Origin: Clostridia bacterium
GTDB taxonomy: Bacteria; Bacillota; Clostridia; Oscillospirales; Acutalibacteraceae
Assembly (NCBI GenBank): GCA_900768075.1
Contig: CAAGBN010000040.1
Coordinates: 1 to 52,711, forward strand
DNA length: 52,711 nucleotides
Reading direction: 5' to 3'
The position numbers and the translations under genes were made by a program. Shown in pieces: positions 23,173 to 31,157 of this stretch. The notes under the pieces were generated by a model. The model was not told the origin of the DNA. It was given only the letters and a program-made list of their open reading frames with translations, and searched no databases. Every line of letters starts with the position of its first letter. The stretch's first letter is position 1.

Positions 23173-24270
23173 TTAATGCTCACCACAATCTAATATTGCA
23201 ATTATTTCTTTGAATTCTGCCGAGGCTTTGAATTCGTCGGAGAGGGGGTAGTTCTGAATGGTTTCTTTCATCCAGCTTTTAGCTATGAAGGTTGTGCCGA
23301 GAGATTGTTTGTCAAAGGTTTTGCCCTCAAGTAAGGTCGAATGAAGAGTTGTAATTCTCTCAAGATTATCAAATTTAACAGCGAGTTCTGCACTTCTTCT
23401 CAGATTGTGCAGAGCTTTTTCTTTGTCGCCTTTTTCGAAATAAAACCAACCAAGCATACCATAACAGCGACTCATTACAGTTCTCCACATTCTGCCGTAG
23501 TTGCCGTCATCGTAGATGTAATTGAAAAAGTCTTTTGTCTTTTCTGATATTTCAATCTGATAGTCATGGCTGAATTTATCTGTGTAATAATAATCTGAAA
23601 TTGAACAGTAAAACAGAAACATGCTTTCTTCTATAGCTTCCATAATTATATTATCAGCATCAGGGTGCTTGTGTAGTCTGTAGAAATAGCAGTAGTTTTC
23701 TCTGCCGTCTCTCATAAGAGGCATTTCTCTTATGACAGGCTCATAATCCTCAAAGGTAACCGTAGGGCTTTCTTTGCAGGCGAGATTGCCCATAAAATAG
23801 ATATAATATCTCTTAGCGCAGATTCGCAGAGAGTCTTTAGTGCAGTTGTTCTGAATGTTGTTGTATATAGACATAATCTCCCGTGTGTTTTCTTCGAGCT
23901 TATCCCAACCGTCATAGAATATGAGATAGCTCATCCAACGAAGCTGTACACGGAAATCTGTGGGATATTTTTCTCTGAGGCTCTGTATGGCTTTAAATAT
24001 AAGCTTTTCATCGGTGAGATTATCGTGCTCTTTGAGCAGTCTTTTTATTTCCTGCTCATCCTGTGCTTTGTTAAGGCCCATAATCTCGTCGATGCTGACC
24101 TTGAAAAAATCTGCAATGGCGGGAAGAAGTGTGATGTCAGGGTAGCTTTCCCCGCGTTCCCACTTGCTTATGCTTTGAAAGGTAACACCTAAAAATTCAG
24201 CGAGAGTTTCCTGGGTTATATCTTTTTCACGACGAAGACGCTTTATATTTTCACCAAGGTAAATGTTCAT
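23173..24270 (-). CDS. XRE-family regulator with helical repeat C-terminus
   Basis: This 365-residue protein has a Cro/CI helix-turn-helix at residues 5-62 (TQETLAEFLGVTFQSISKWE), then a long, all-helical C-terminal part (about 75-360) with tetratricopeptide-like helix pairs (for example MLGWFYFEKGDKEKALHNLR). Such Rgg/PlcR-like architectures can bind peptides, but the repeats here are only loosely TPR-like. ATG after AGGTGAT. The upstream region (24271-24330) is AT-rich. It might regulate the GH43 gene downstream or itself; the sequence does not decide this. Confidence 0.85.
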   Translation of the reverse strand: MNIYLGENIKRLRREKDITQETLAEFLGVTFQSISKWERGESYPDITLLPAIADFFKVSIDEIMGLNKAQDEQEIKRLLKEHDNLTDEKLIFKAIQSLREKYPTDFRVQLRWMSYLIFYDGWDKLEENTREIMSIYNNIQNNCTKDSLRICAKRYYIYFMGNLACKESPTVTFEDYEPVIREMPLMRDGRENYCYFYRLHKHPDADNIIMEAIEESMFLFYCSISDYYYTDKFSHDYQIEISEKTKDFFNYIYDDGNYGRMWRTVMSRCYGMLGWFYFEKGDKEKALHNLRRSAELAVKFDNLERITTLHSTLLEGKTFDKQSLGTTFIAKSWMKETIQNYPLSDEFKASAEFKEIIAILDCGEH

Positions 24271-24435
24271 ATTATCACCTCTTATTAAATTAACTGATCA
24301 GTTTGGTTATATAATAGCTCAAAATCAGAAGAAAAACAATAACGCCTTTATTGAAAAGAATTCAACCGATAGTTGAAAAATTCGCAAAAAAACTAATCCC
24401 TCAGCCGAAACTAAGGGATTTTGCTTTGTATTTAA

Positions 24436-25728
24436 TTATTTATCCTTCTTCATAGGTCTTACAAAGACGAATGAGAGAACAAGTGATACTATGTAAAGTG
24501 CGATTGTTACATAGAGAACTGCCTGATAGCCCTCAGCTACGTTTTCGGCACCGAACTTACCTACAATAAGGCTTGCGAGGTTGTTACCTGTGAGACCTGC
24601 AAATGCCCATGCTGAAAGGGTAATGCCGTGGATAGCTGAGATGTTCGACATGCCGTAGTGGTCTGAAAGAAGTGTGGGTACGTTTGAAAAACCACCGCCG
24701 TAGCCAGCGTTGACTACCATAATAAGTACAACTACAAGAGCTGTGAGAATCATATTGCCGTTGCCGTTTACGATACCCTTAGTAGCGATTACAAGAGCTG
24801 TGCAGACAATTGAAAGAATGAAGATAACCTTATAGATTGTGTTTCTGTCCTTGCACTTGTCACCTGCTGCTGAGAAGCCGAGACGGCCGCCTGCATTGAA
24901 TACAGCTGAAATTACGGGGAAGATAACAACTGAAAGGCCAAGACACTTAAGAATGTACTTTTCCTGTGAGATAAGCATAAGACCGCAGGTGATGTTGAGA
25001 TAGAACATCATCCAGATGCCTACATAGTTGAGGACAGGTCTTGTTTTGATAACTGACATAATGCTCTTCTTTTCGGCAGCATTTGTGGGCTCGTGCCAAT
25101 CATCGGGCTTCTTGAGAAGAAGGTGACCGATGAACATCATTACAAAGTAAACACCTGCGAGGATGAAGAACATCTTGTAGATAGCGCCATTGCCGAGGTT
25201 TTCGAGCATCCATTCCATAATGGGAGTAGCGATAGCCTTAGCTGCGCCGAAGCCTGCAACTGCAAGACCTGTTGCAAGACCCTTGTTATCTTTAAACCAG
25301 AGCATAAGTGTTTTTACGGGTGAAAGGTAACCTGTACCGAGACCGATACCCATAATAAGACCGTAGCAAAGGTAAATACCGAGAAGTGATACCATTGAGC
25401 CGGGATGATTACCACCGTACCAGATAAAGAAGCCTGAGCCTGCCATACCGCCTGCAAAGCAGATTGAAGCAAGAAGTGATGACTTGTGGATGTCCTTTTC
25501 TACAATGTTGCCGAGGAATGCAGCTGACATACCGAGGAAGAAGATTGCAAAGCTGAAAGCCCATTCAACGCTGCTCTTGCCAAAGCCGATATAGTCGCCG
25601 ATTTTTTCACTGAAGGTTGACCAGCAGTAAACAGTACCGATACTGCAATGAAGAAGAAGTGCGGGGATAGCTGCACGGATCCATTTGTTTGTGCGCCAGC
25701 CGCCTTTTGTTTTAACGTCTGTACTCAT
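24436..25728 (-). CDS. OFA-type major facilitator (oxalate/formate antiporter family)
   Basis: This 430-residue transporter has 12 predicted membrane segments. It carries family features such as LLHCSIGTVYCWSTF in the first helix and GLGTGYLSPVKT in helix 4-5. OFA-family proteins exchange or import small carboxylates such as oxalate, formate or related monocarboxylates; the substrate is not shown here. The start is the ATG at 25728 after AAAGGAA, not the longer in-frame frame further upstream. It is transcribed away from a second OFA-type gene, with an operator-like palindrome between them. Confidence 0.88.
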   Translation of the reverse strand: MSTDVKTKGGWRTNKWIRAAIPALLLHCSIGTVYCWSTFSEKIGDYIGFGKSSVEWAFSFAIFFLGMSAAFLGNIVEKDIHKSSLLASICFAGGMAGSGFFIWYGGNHPGSMVSLLGIYLCYGLIMGIGLGTGYLSPVKTLMLWFKDNKGLATGLAVAGFGAAKAIATPIMEWMLENLGNGAIYKMFFILAGVYFVMMFIGHLLLKKPDDWHEPTNAAEKKSIMSVIKTRPVLNYVGIWMMFYLNITCGLMLISQEKYILKCLGLSVVIFPVISAVFNAGGRLGFSAAGDKCKDRNTIYKVIFILSIVCTALVIATKGIVNGNGNMILTALVVVLIMVVNAGYGGGFSNVPTLLSDHYGMSNISAIHGITLSAWAFAGLTGNNLASLIVGKFGAENVAEGYQAVLYVTIALYIVSLVLSFVFVRPMKKDK

Positions 25729-25822
25729 AATAAAGATTCCTTTCCTATATGAAATAATATCTTTTTTCCAACACAGTATACTACTCCTGTTTTGGTGGAA
25801 TTTCAAGTCTTTTTGAGAATTT

Positions 25823-25852
25823 TGGTGAAATGAACAAATGTAACTTTCACCA
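25823..25852. promoter_or_regulatory. Operator-like palindrome between the two OFA genes
   Basis: TGGTGAAA (25823-25830) and TTTCACCA (25845-25852), perfect 8-base arms with a 14-base gap. Related half-sites occur at about 25791 (TTTGGTGGAA) and 25871 (TTTTAGTGAA). The position between divergent genes suggests one regulator controls both. Confidence 0.55.
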
Positions 25853-25917
25853 TGTTTCAAAAGTTAAACATTTTAGTGAAGAGAATATTAAGAAACATAG
25901 AAAAAACACCTTTTTAA

Positions 25918-25947
25918 TTGACTTTGACAGTGAATTTTTGCTATAAT
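25918..25947 (+). promoter_or_regulatory. Promoter of the plus-strand OFA gene
   Basis: TTGACT (25918-25923), 18-base spacer, TATAAT (25942-25947). Confidence 0.75.
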
Positions 25948-25984
25948 CTGTAGCGACGTAAAAAAATAAGGAGTGTTTAATTTT

Positions 25985-27205
25985 ATGTTTTCTGATAAAA
26001 AGTTATCAAGCCGTAACGGTATGCTTGCAGTAGGTGTATTCGCTATGCTGTTTTCAGGCATTCTTTACGCATGGTCAATTCTTAAGGTGCCATTCAAGGC
26101 AGAGTACGGCTTCAGTGATTCATCATTAGCCTTCAACTTTACTCTTACAATGTGCTTTTTCTGCATAGGTGCATTCCTCGGCAGCAGACTCTTCAAGCTT
26201 ATCGGCACAAAGCTGACTATTATTTTGTCGGGTGTTCTCGTTGGTGCAGGCTTCTTCTGCACAGGTCTTCTTGCCAATACAGTAGCACTTCTTTATGTGT
26301 TCTATGCTGTTCTTGCAGGTCTCGGCATCGGTATTGCATATAACGTAGTTATTTCAACTGTAAGTGCATGGTTCCCTGATAAAAAAGGCTTCTGCTCAGG
26401 TATGCTTATGATGGCATTCGGTGCAAGTACTCTTATTCTCGGCAAGGTTGTTGAAGCTCTTTTCGCTATGGAAGCTATCGGCTGGCAGAAAACCTTTATG
26501 ATTTTCGGTGCAGTGCTTGCACTTGTACTTATCTTATCGGGTCTTGTTTTAAAAAGACCCTCAGCAGAGCTTGAATTACCTGCACCTAAGGCAGGCAAGA
26601 AAGCAGGCAAGGAAAGCTTTGAGGCTAAGGATTATACCACAGCGGAAATGGTTAAGCGTTTCACCTTCTGGAGAGCATTCATCTGTCTTGTTTTCCTCAC
26701 AGCAGTAGGTAATTCAGTTATCAGCTTTGCACGTGATCTTGTTATTTCCGTTGGTGCAGAGGCTTCATTTGCAACAACTCTTGTAGGTGTCCTTTCTATC
26801 TGCAATGGTCTCGGCAGAATCTTTACAGGTGCACTTTTTGATGCGGCAGGCCGTCGTATCACAATGCTTGCAGCTAATATCATCACAATTTTTGCAGCAG
26901 GTGTTACTCTTATAGCTGTATCAATCGGCTCACTGCCCTTATGTATTGCAGGTCTTTGCCTTACAGGCTTATCCTACGGCTCATGCCCCACAGTATGCTC
27001 TGCATTTACAGCTGCTTTCTACGGCACTAAATATTTCCCCTCAAACTTCAGTGTAACAAACTTCAATCTCCTCGGAGCTTCATTTATCGCAACATTAAGC
27101 AGTAATCTGCTTTTATCAACAGGCTCATATACAGCACCCTTTGCGATGCTTCTCGGTCTTTCTGTTGCAGCTCTCGCTCTTAACCTTAGCGTACGCAAGC
27201 CGTAA
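25985..27205 (+). CDS. Second OFA-type major facilitator
   Basis: This 406-residue transporter with 12 predicted membrane segments shows the same family landmarks as the divergent gene (LFSGILYAWSILKVPF in helix 1; GIGIAYNVVISTVSAWFPDKKG around helix 4-5). Its sequence is clearly different from the first OFA protein, so this is not a recent tandem duplication. A basic loop (about 195-215, Lys-rich) separates the two halves. The ATG at 25985 follows AAGGAG; an upstream GTG at 25973 overlaps that site and is rejected. Substrate unknown; the pair may handle related substrates in opposite directions. Confidence 0.88.
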   Translation: MFSDKKLSSRNGMLAVGVFAMLFSGILYAWSILKVPFKAEYGFSDSSLAFNFTLTMCFFCIGAFLGSRLFKLIGTKLTIILSGVLVGAGFFCTGLLANTVALLYVFYAVLAGLGIGIAYNVVISTVSAWFPDKKGFCSGMLMMAFGASTLILGKVVEALFAMEAIGWQKTFMIFGAVLALVLILSGLVLKRPSAELELPAPKAGKKAGKESFEAKDYTTAEMVKRFTFWRAFICLVFLTAVGNSVISFARDLVISVGAEASFATTLVGVLSICNGLGRIFTGALFDAAGRRITMLAANIITIFAAGVTLIAVSIGSLPLCIAGLCLTGLSYGSCPTVCSAFTAAFYGTKYFPSNFSVTNFNLLGASFIATLSSNLLLSTGSYTAPFAMLLGLSVAALALNLSVRKP

Positions 27206-27405
27206 GCTAAAAATAAATTTATCCGGGTACCCTGCCGAAAAGGTAGGTGCCCGGATTTTTTTTGTGGTGTTTCATCTTTTTACGGTGTTTTTATTAAAAT
27301 ACCACCTTAAAAAGAGCTGTTCTATGAATCATAGGGTGACTTTTAAGGGGTGGTATGTTACAATTAAAGCAGAAAAAAAGGAAAACAAAGCAAAGAGGTG
27401 ATTTT

Positions 27406-28062
27406 ATGAACACTCAGAAGACAGGCGAATTTATTAAGAATCTGAGAAAGGAAAACAATATGACTCAGCTTGAGTTGGCAAAGAAACTTAACTGCACAGA
27501 CAAGGCGGTATCAAGATGGGAGACGGGTAAAGGCTTGCCTGATGCGGATACACTTCTTTCTTTATCGGATGTGTTTGGTGTATCCATAAACGAGATACTT
27601 TTAGGTGAAAGATTTAATTTTCCGAGTGCCAATAATGAGCCTTCTAATATAGCGGAAAAAACACCTATAATTGAAGAAATCATTTCTACTGCGGATGAAA
27701 CCATTGTGGAGATACTAAAGGATAAGGAAGAATTTGCAAAAGCAAAACGTTCAGACATATTGGTAGTTATTGCTTGTTGTCTTCAGGCGATAAATCTTTT
27801 TGTTATGCCTAGAGTTTATCCTTCTGATTATTTGTTGATTTATGGGTCAATGGCAAGTTTTGTATTAGTAGGATTTATTAAAAGTAAGAGTAAATGGGTT
27901 TATCCGTTGGTAAATGTGGTGAGTTTATTACTGTGGCTTCTCACTACCGGGAGCGACCATCATGTTTATGTGAGTTTTGCAATTATTTACGGCACATTAA
28001 GTGCGGGTGTTATGGGTATTATTGAATTTGTGAGATACATAATAAAAAAGATAAAGCGGTAA
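27406..28062 (+). CDS. XRE-family regulator with membrane C-terminus
   Basis: This 218-residue protein has an N-terminal Cro/CI helix-turn-helix (about 6-62, TQLELAKKLNCTDKAVSRWE), a polar linker (about 75-125), and then about four short hydrophobic segments (130-210) that should place it in the membrane. Similar HTH-plus-TM proteins are common in Firmicutes and may sense membrane or cell-envelope state. The start is the ATG after AGAGGTG. The gene abuts a duplicated tRNA-Pro 3' end and could be associated with that small element, but this is only positional. Confidence 0.85.
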   Translation: MNTQKTGEFIKNLRKENNMTQLELAKKLNCTDKAVSRWETGKGLPDADTLLSLSDVFGVSINEILLGERFNFPSANNEPSNIAEKTPIIEEIISTADETIVEILKDKEEFAKAKRSDILVVIACCLQAINLFVMPRVYPSDYLLIYGSMASFVLVGFIKSKSKWVYPLVNVVSLLLWLLTTGSDHHVYVSFAIIYGTLSAGVMGIIEFVRYIIKKIKR

Positions 28063-28091
28063 CCGACGGGTTACTGCTTTTCTATGGTCGA

Positions 28092-28110
28092 GGCGACAGG
28101 GCGCGGGTGT
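28092..28110. repeat. Duplicated tRNA-Pro 3' end (att-like direct repeat, left copy)
   Basis: Nineteen bases identical to 28366-28384, which include the last 16 nt of tRNA-Pro with CCA. A similar terminator-like hairpin precedes both copies. This is the footprint left when an element integrates in a tRNA 3' end. Confidence 0.8.
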
Positions 28111-28147
28111 CCGGGGGACACCTCTGTGCGTAGCACAGAAGCGCCGA

Positions 28148-28261
28148 CCGAGGCGGCAGCCGAGAACTTGAACCTGTGACATCCTCTCTCTTGCGGTTCC
28201 CAAAATCGCTTTTCGGCTTGGAGCGCCGAGCGATTTTGACCGCTGCGCCATTGCGCCCTCG
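28148..28261 (-). ncRNA. tRNA-like structured element (copy A)
   Basis: On the minus strand a 5' CGAGGGC segment and a 3' GCCGCCTCGG segment could pair as an acceptor. The sequence has a D-arm-like GGCGCAGCGGT and a T-arm-like CAGGTTCAAGT segment related to tRNA-Pro. Between them is an insertion with a 10-bp stem (28201-28210 with 28229-28238) and an inner 4-bp stem. A second copy of its central part at 46048-46120 has a different sequence in the same stem, still fully paired. It is not a functional tRNA: no standard anticodon arm. Best read as a tRNA-derived repeat. Confidence 0.5.
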
Positions 28262-28368
28262 CTTCATCGTCCACCGGACGCGCTTCGGGCGCAATGCCCG
28301 AAGCAGGCGAGCCTGCTTTGCTCGCAGGAACAAAAAAACAGCAACCTTTCGGTTACTGTCTTTTCCTA

Positions 28369-28445
28369 TGGTCGAGGCGACAGGACTTGAACCTGCGGCA
28401 TCCTGCTCCCAAAGCAGGCACTCTACCAAACTGAGCTACGCCTCG
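28369..28445 (-). tRNA. tRNA-Pro (anticodon TGG), CCA encoded
   Basis: Complete cloverleaf on the minus strand: acceptor CGAGGCG/CGCCTCG, D arm with AGCTCAGTTTGGTAGAG, anticodon stem CCTGC/GCAGG with loop TTTGGGA giving anticodon TGG for CCA codons, and T arm with GGTTCAAGTCC. Discriminator A and encoded CCA (28369-28371). A terminator hairpin (about 28337-28358) with a long T run follows on the minus strand. Confidence 0.97.
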
Positions 28446-28518
28446 AATTGCCTTGCTATTATACACGTAAAGCGGATAATTGTCAAGGTCTTTATTTTAT
28501 TTATTTAAGTCGATGCTA

Positions 28519-29016
28519 TTAAACGGTTGCAGGTAACAAATAAAACTCTGCCAGGTTATTCCACGTCACCTTATCAACCTGACCGCTTTCGGTGTGGGAA
28601 ATTACTCTCTGCCAACGTCTGACTTCTCGTTCGGTATTTTCGTCAAAAAGTGACTGCAAGGGCAGTGGGGTGAAATTGTCATATCGCTCTGCTACATTGT
28701 TAAGCATCAGGTGCAGGGTGTAGACGAGAGGATGATCCATACCTTTTATCAGCGGAAGGTCTTCCTTGGTGATTCTTACAATCTGAACAGGCTCTGAGGC
28801 TGTGAATACAGCTTCGGAGTTTTTATTTTTTATTAATTCCCAGGTTTCAAGGTTGATAATGCCTGTTTCTTCAAGTCCGTATTTTTTCTGAAAGCTCTTT
28901 ACTGCCTCGGTGGTTTCTGCGGCAAAAATTCCGTCGGGTACCACATTGCTTATATCGCTGTCTAGTCTGCTGATATTTCTAAGATAGCTCTGTGCTTCAA
29001 AAACTGCATCATCCAT
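28519..29016 (-). CDS. Peptidoglycan-binding repeat protein (two PG_binding_1 units)
   Basis: This 165-residue protein is made of two PG_binding_1-type three-helix units, about 5-65 (ending TGIINLETWELI) and about 90-160 (ending SGQVDKVTWNNLAEFY). There is no signal peptide or membrane segment. It sits directly downstream of the SpoIID-like protein (3-base gap), which carries three to four similar units, and may act in the same process, probably modification or coating of spore peptidoglycan. A role outside sporulation is possible. Real gene; function by family. Confidence 0.85.
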   Translation of the reverse strand: MDDAVFEAQSYLRNISRLDSDISNVVPDGIFAAETTEAVKSFQKKYGLEETGIINLETWELIKNKNSEAVFTASEPVQIVRITKEDLPLIKGMDHPLVYTLHLMLNNVAERYDNFTPLPLQSLFDENTEREVRRWQRVISHTESGQVDKVTWNNLAEFYLLPATV

Positions 29017-29019
29017 ATT

Positions 29020-30426
29020 TTATGCCTCCTTAAGTTCTCTGCCCGGGTATTGTCCCGTGAGTCTTTGCTGGCCGAGTCTCAGTGTGCGGTAAACGTCGGC
29101 TATTGTATTCCAGGTGGGTTCGTCAACCTGACCCGTCTGAGGAAGCTCGAATATTCTTTGAAACTCCTTGACGGCATTCTGTGTGCGAAGGTCAAAAATA
29201 TTGTTTATTGGTAAAGGCTGAGCCTCGAAAAATACTCTGCCGATGTAGGCGAGATATTCCTTGAATACTCTGACGCTGGGACCTACATCACCACGCTTGA
29301 GCACAACACCAGGGTAGGGCTGAGTAGGTACATCAAGAAGCTTGTTTTCTTCGTCGAGATAATCAACTACGCCTTTGTATGCACTGTAAAGGCTTTCCCA
29401 TGTTCTTTCGTCGATTTCTCCCGTAACGGGTAAGCTCTTGTAACGCTGAAAGGCCTTGACTGCATTGGCTGTGGCACTGCCGTAGATACCGTCAATGGCA
29501 ATAGTCGGCAGGAAATCCACAAATCGAGCAAGCAATGTTAAAAAGTATTGAATCGTCACAACGGGACCGCCTGTATCTCCTTGTCTGAGAGCTCCTTTGA
29601 ATTGCTTGGGTATATTCTCATAGCCGATACCCTCGGAGTCGAGCTCGGCAAGTCTTGTTACAGAGTCGAAAATATACACTATCTTATACCATGTAGCTTT
29701 GCCGATTATTCCGTCGGGAGTCAGTGAGAATATCCGCTGAAAAGCCTTGACAGCATTTTCAGTGTTTTCGTCAAAGGCTCCGTTTATTATGGGTATCTTC
29801 GGAATTGCAGGATAGTTGCCTGAAATACGGCTGAGATAAATCTGCATACGGCGGACACTCTCGTTAAGGTCGCCTTTTTTTAGTGGCGTGTCGGGATATG
29901 AGGGAATATTGTCGGCAATAGGAGCATTGATAACAATTTCAATATCGTCGCCGTAATAGTATTCGAGGATATCTACATCACTGTAGCCCTGGTTGGCGAG
30001 AGTCTGCGAGCCCCATTGAGAAAGCCCGTCACAGGTCACTGTGGTGCCGTTACAGTAAGCTGCAAAGTAGGGATTGATAGTGCCTTGCTTTCTGAGATAA
30101 TCGTTGAAAAGCTCGTCGACAATACGGCTGATGTTTTCATATATGTTTCTGCCGTTGATGAATTTCTGATCGTAGTAGGTATCGTTGGTTATATCGTAAT
30201 CGTAGCCTCTTGCGGTGTACCATTCGGTATAAATGCGGTTGAGGGCAAAGGATACCTGAGCGAAGATGTTGGCACGAAGTGCGGCTTCATCCCAGGTTGA
30301 ATAAATTTCAGAGGAAGCAACGTTTTTGATGTAATCTGCAAAGGGGAGAGTGACTGTTGGTGCATCGCTGCCGGGTGAGCCCAAGTGAACTCTTATGCTT
30401 GTCGGTATCTGAGGAATAACTGCCAT
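29020..30426 (-). CDS. SpoIID-like protein with three peptidoglycan-binding domains
   Basis: This 468-residue protein has an N-terminal SpoIID/LytB-like domain (about 20-180; core FADYIKNVASSEIYSTW and later CDGLSQWGSQ), the type that in SpoIID cleaves denuded glycan strands during engulfment. Three PG_binding_1 units follow (about 185-255, 280-350 and 375-450), each ending in a GxIDxxTW-like segment. Unusually for a cell-wall enzyme there is no signal peptide. Either it acts inside the mother cell, on the spore surface, or it leaves by another route. The ATG follows the upstream stop directly. Confidence 0.85.
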   Translation of the reverse strand: MAVIPQIPTSIRVHLGSPGSDAPTVTLPFADYIKNVASSEIYSTWDEAALRANIFAQVSFALNRIYTEWYTARGYDYDITNDTYYDQKFINGRNIYENISRIVDELFNDYLRKQGTINPYFAAYCNGTTVTCDGLSQWGSQTLANQGYSDVDILEYYYGDDIEIVINAPIADNIPSYPDTPLKKGDLNESVRRMQIYLSRISGNYPAIPKIPIINGAFDENTENAVKAFQRIFSLTPDGIIGKATWYKIVYIFDSVTRLAELDSEGIGYENIPKQFKGALRQGDTGGPVVTIQYFLTLLARFVDFLPTIAIDGIYGSATANAVKAFQRYKSLPVTGEIDERTWESLYSAYKGVVDYLDEENKLLDVPTQPYPGVVLKRGDVGPSVRVFKEYLAYIGRVFFEAQPLPINNIFDLRTQNAVKEFQRIFELPQTGQVDEPTWNTIADVYRTLRLGQQRLTGQYPGRELKEA

Positions 30427-31020
30427 TTAATCAATCCTTTCTGAAAGGGGAGTAAGCTCGGCGCTGAGAAGTATATCCGATCCGCCGACGGCACTGACAA
30501 GAAGACCCTTTCTTTCTGTGAAGCCCTCGGCAAAAATATCTGCATAGTAGTCTATGGTCTGCTCGGTGTTTTCGGGAATAAAGGAGTTGATTTTCGGATA
30601 TGCTTCAAGCTTAATCTGTTTGGTTGAGCCGTTTTCGTCAGTGATGAGAAAGGCGTGAAGCTTGCCGTTAAGATAAATTGATATTTTTGCATTCGGTACT
30701 GCATAGGCCTGACTTCCTGAATAAACCTTTGCGGTGAAAAGTGCAAAATTTTCGGGATTTGCCAAGGGTAGCTCACTTGCAGGGGAGATGTTTTCCTTTT
30801 CTTTGTCGGGCTTTACGGCAGTGTCCTGAAAATCTTCTATATAAGGGATGTCGGCTTTTTCAGGTGGTGGTTCTGCTGTGAAAGCTTCAACTGTATCTGC
30901 ATTTTCTTGAGGGGGTGATGCTTTTTCCTGAACGGAGATGCCCAGCTGACTCCATTTTTCTTTCAGCTTTATAAGGTCATCGGTGTATTTGCTTATGAGT
31001 TCATCAAGGTCTTTATCCAT
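30427..31020 (-). CDS. Carboxypeptidase-regulatory-like domain protein, operon with SpoIID-like gene
   Basis: This 197-residue protein has an N-terminal charged helix (about 1-30), a Glu/Pro-rich linker (30-88) and a C-terminal beta-sandwich domain (about 90-190) with the pattern AYAVPNAKISIYLNGKLH. That domain resembles the transthyretin-like/carboxypeptidase regulatory fold used for adhesion or scaffolding. It has no signal peptide. It is first in a three-gene operon with the SpoIID-like and PG-binding proteins, with no gap to the next ATG. A spore-coat scaffold is a plausible inference. ATG after CAGGAGAA. Confidence 0.75.
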   Translation of the reverse strand: MDKDLDELISKYTDDLIKLKEKWSQLGISVQEKASPPQENADTVEAFTAEPPPEKADIPYIEDFQDTAVKPDKEKENISPASELPLANPENFALFTAKVYSGSQAYAVPNAKISIYLNGKLHAFLITDENGSTKQIKLEAYPKINSFIPENTEQTIDYYADIFAEGFTERKGLLVSAVGGSDILLSAELTPLSERID

Positions 31021-31157
31021 ATAGATTCTCCTGTCACAGTAGTTTTCGTAATATTTATATTTGTTTTTCTGCGAAAAAATGCTACGGCAGGAAATTTTGA
31101 GTAAATTTCAGGTTGAGACTCCATAATAAAAGCAAATGATAAAAGGAGCTGAAAAAT

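Noticed and set aside
28176..28508. Open frames across tRNA-Pro on both strands, up to 115 codons
   Set aside because: They read through the tRNA and its structured relics; the VEATGLEPAAS string is typical of tRNA antisense.
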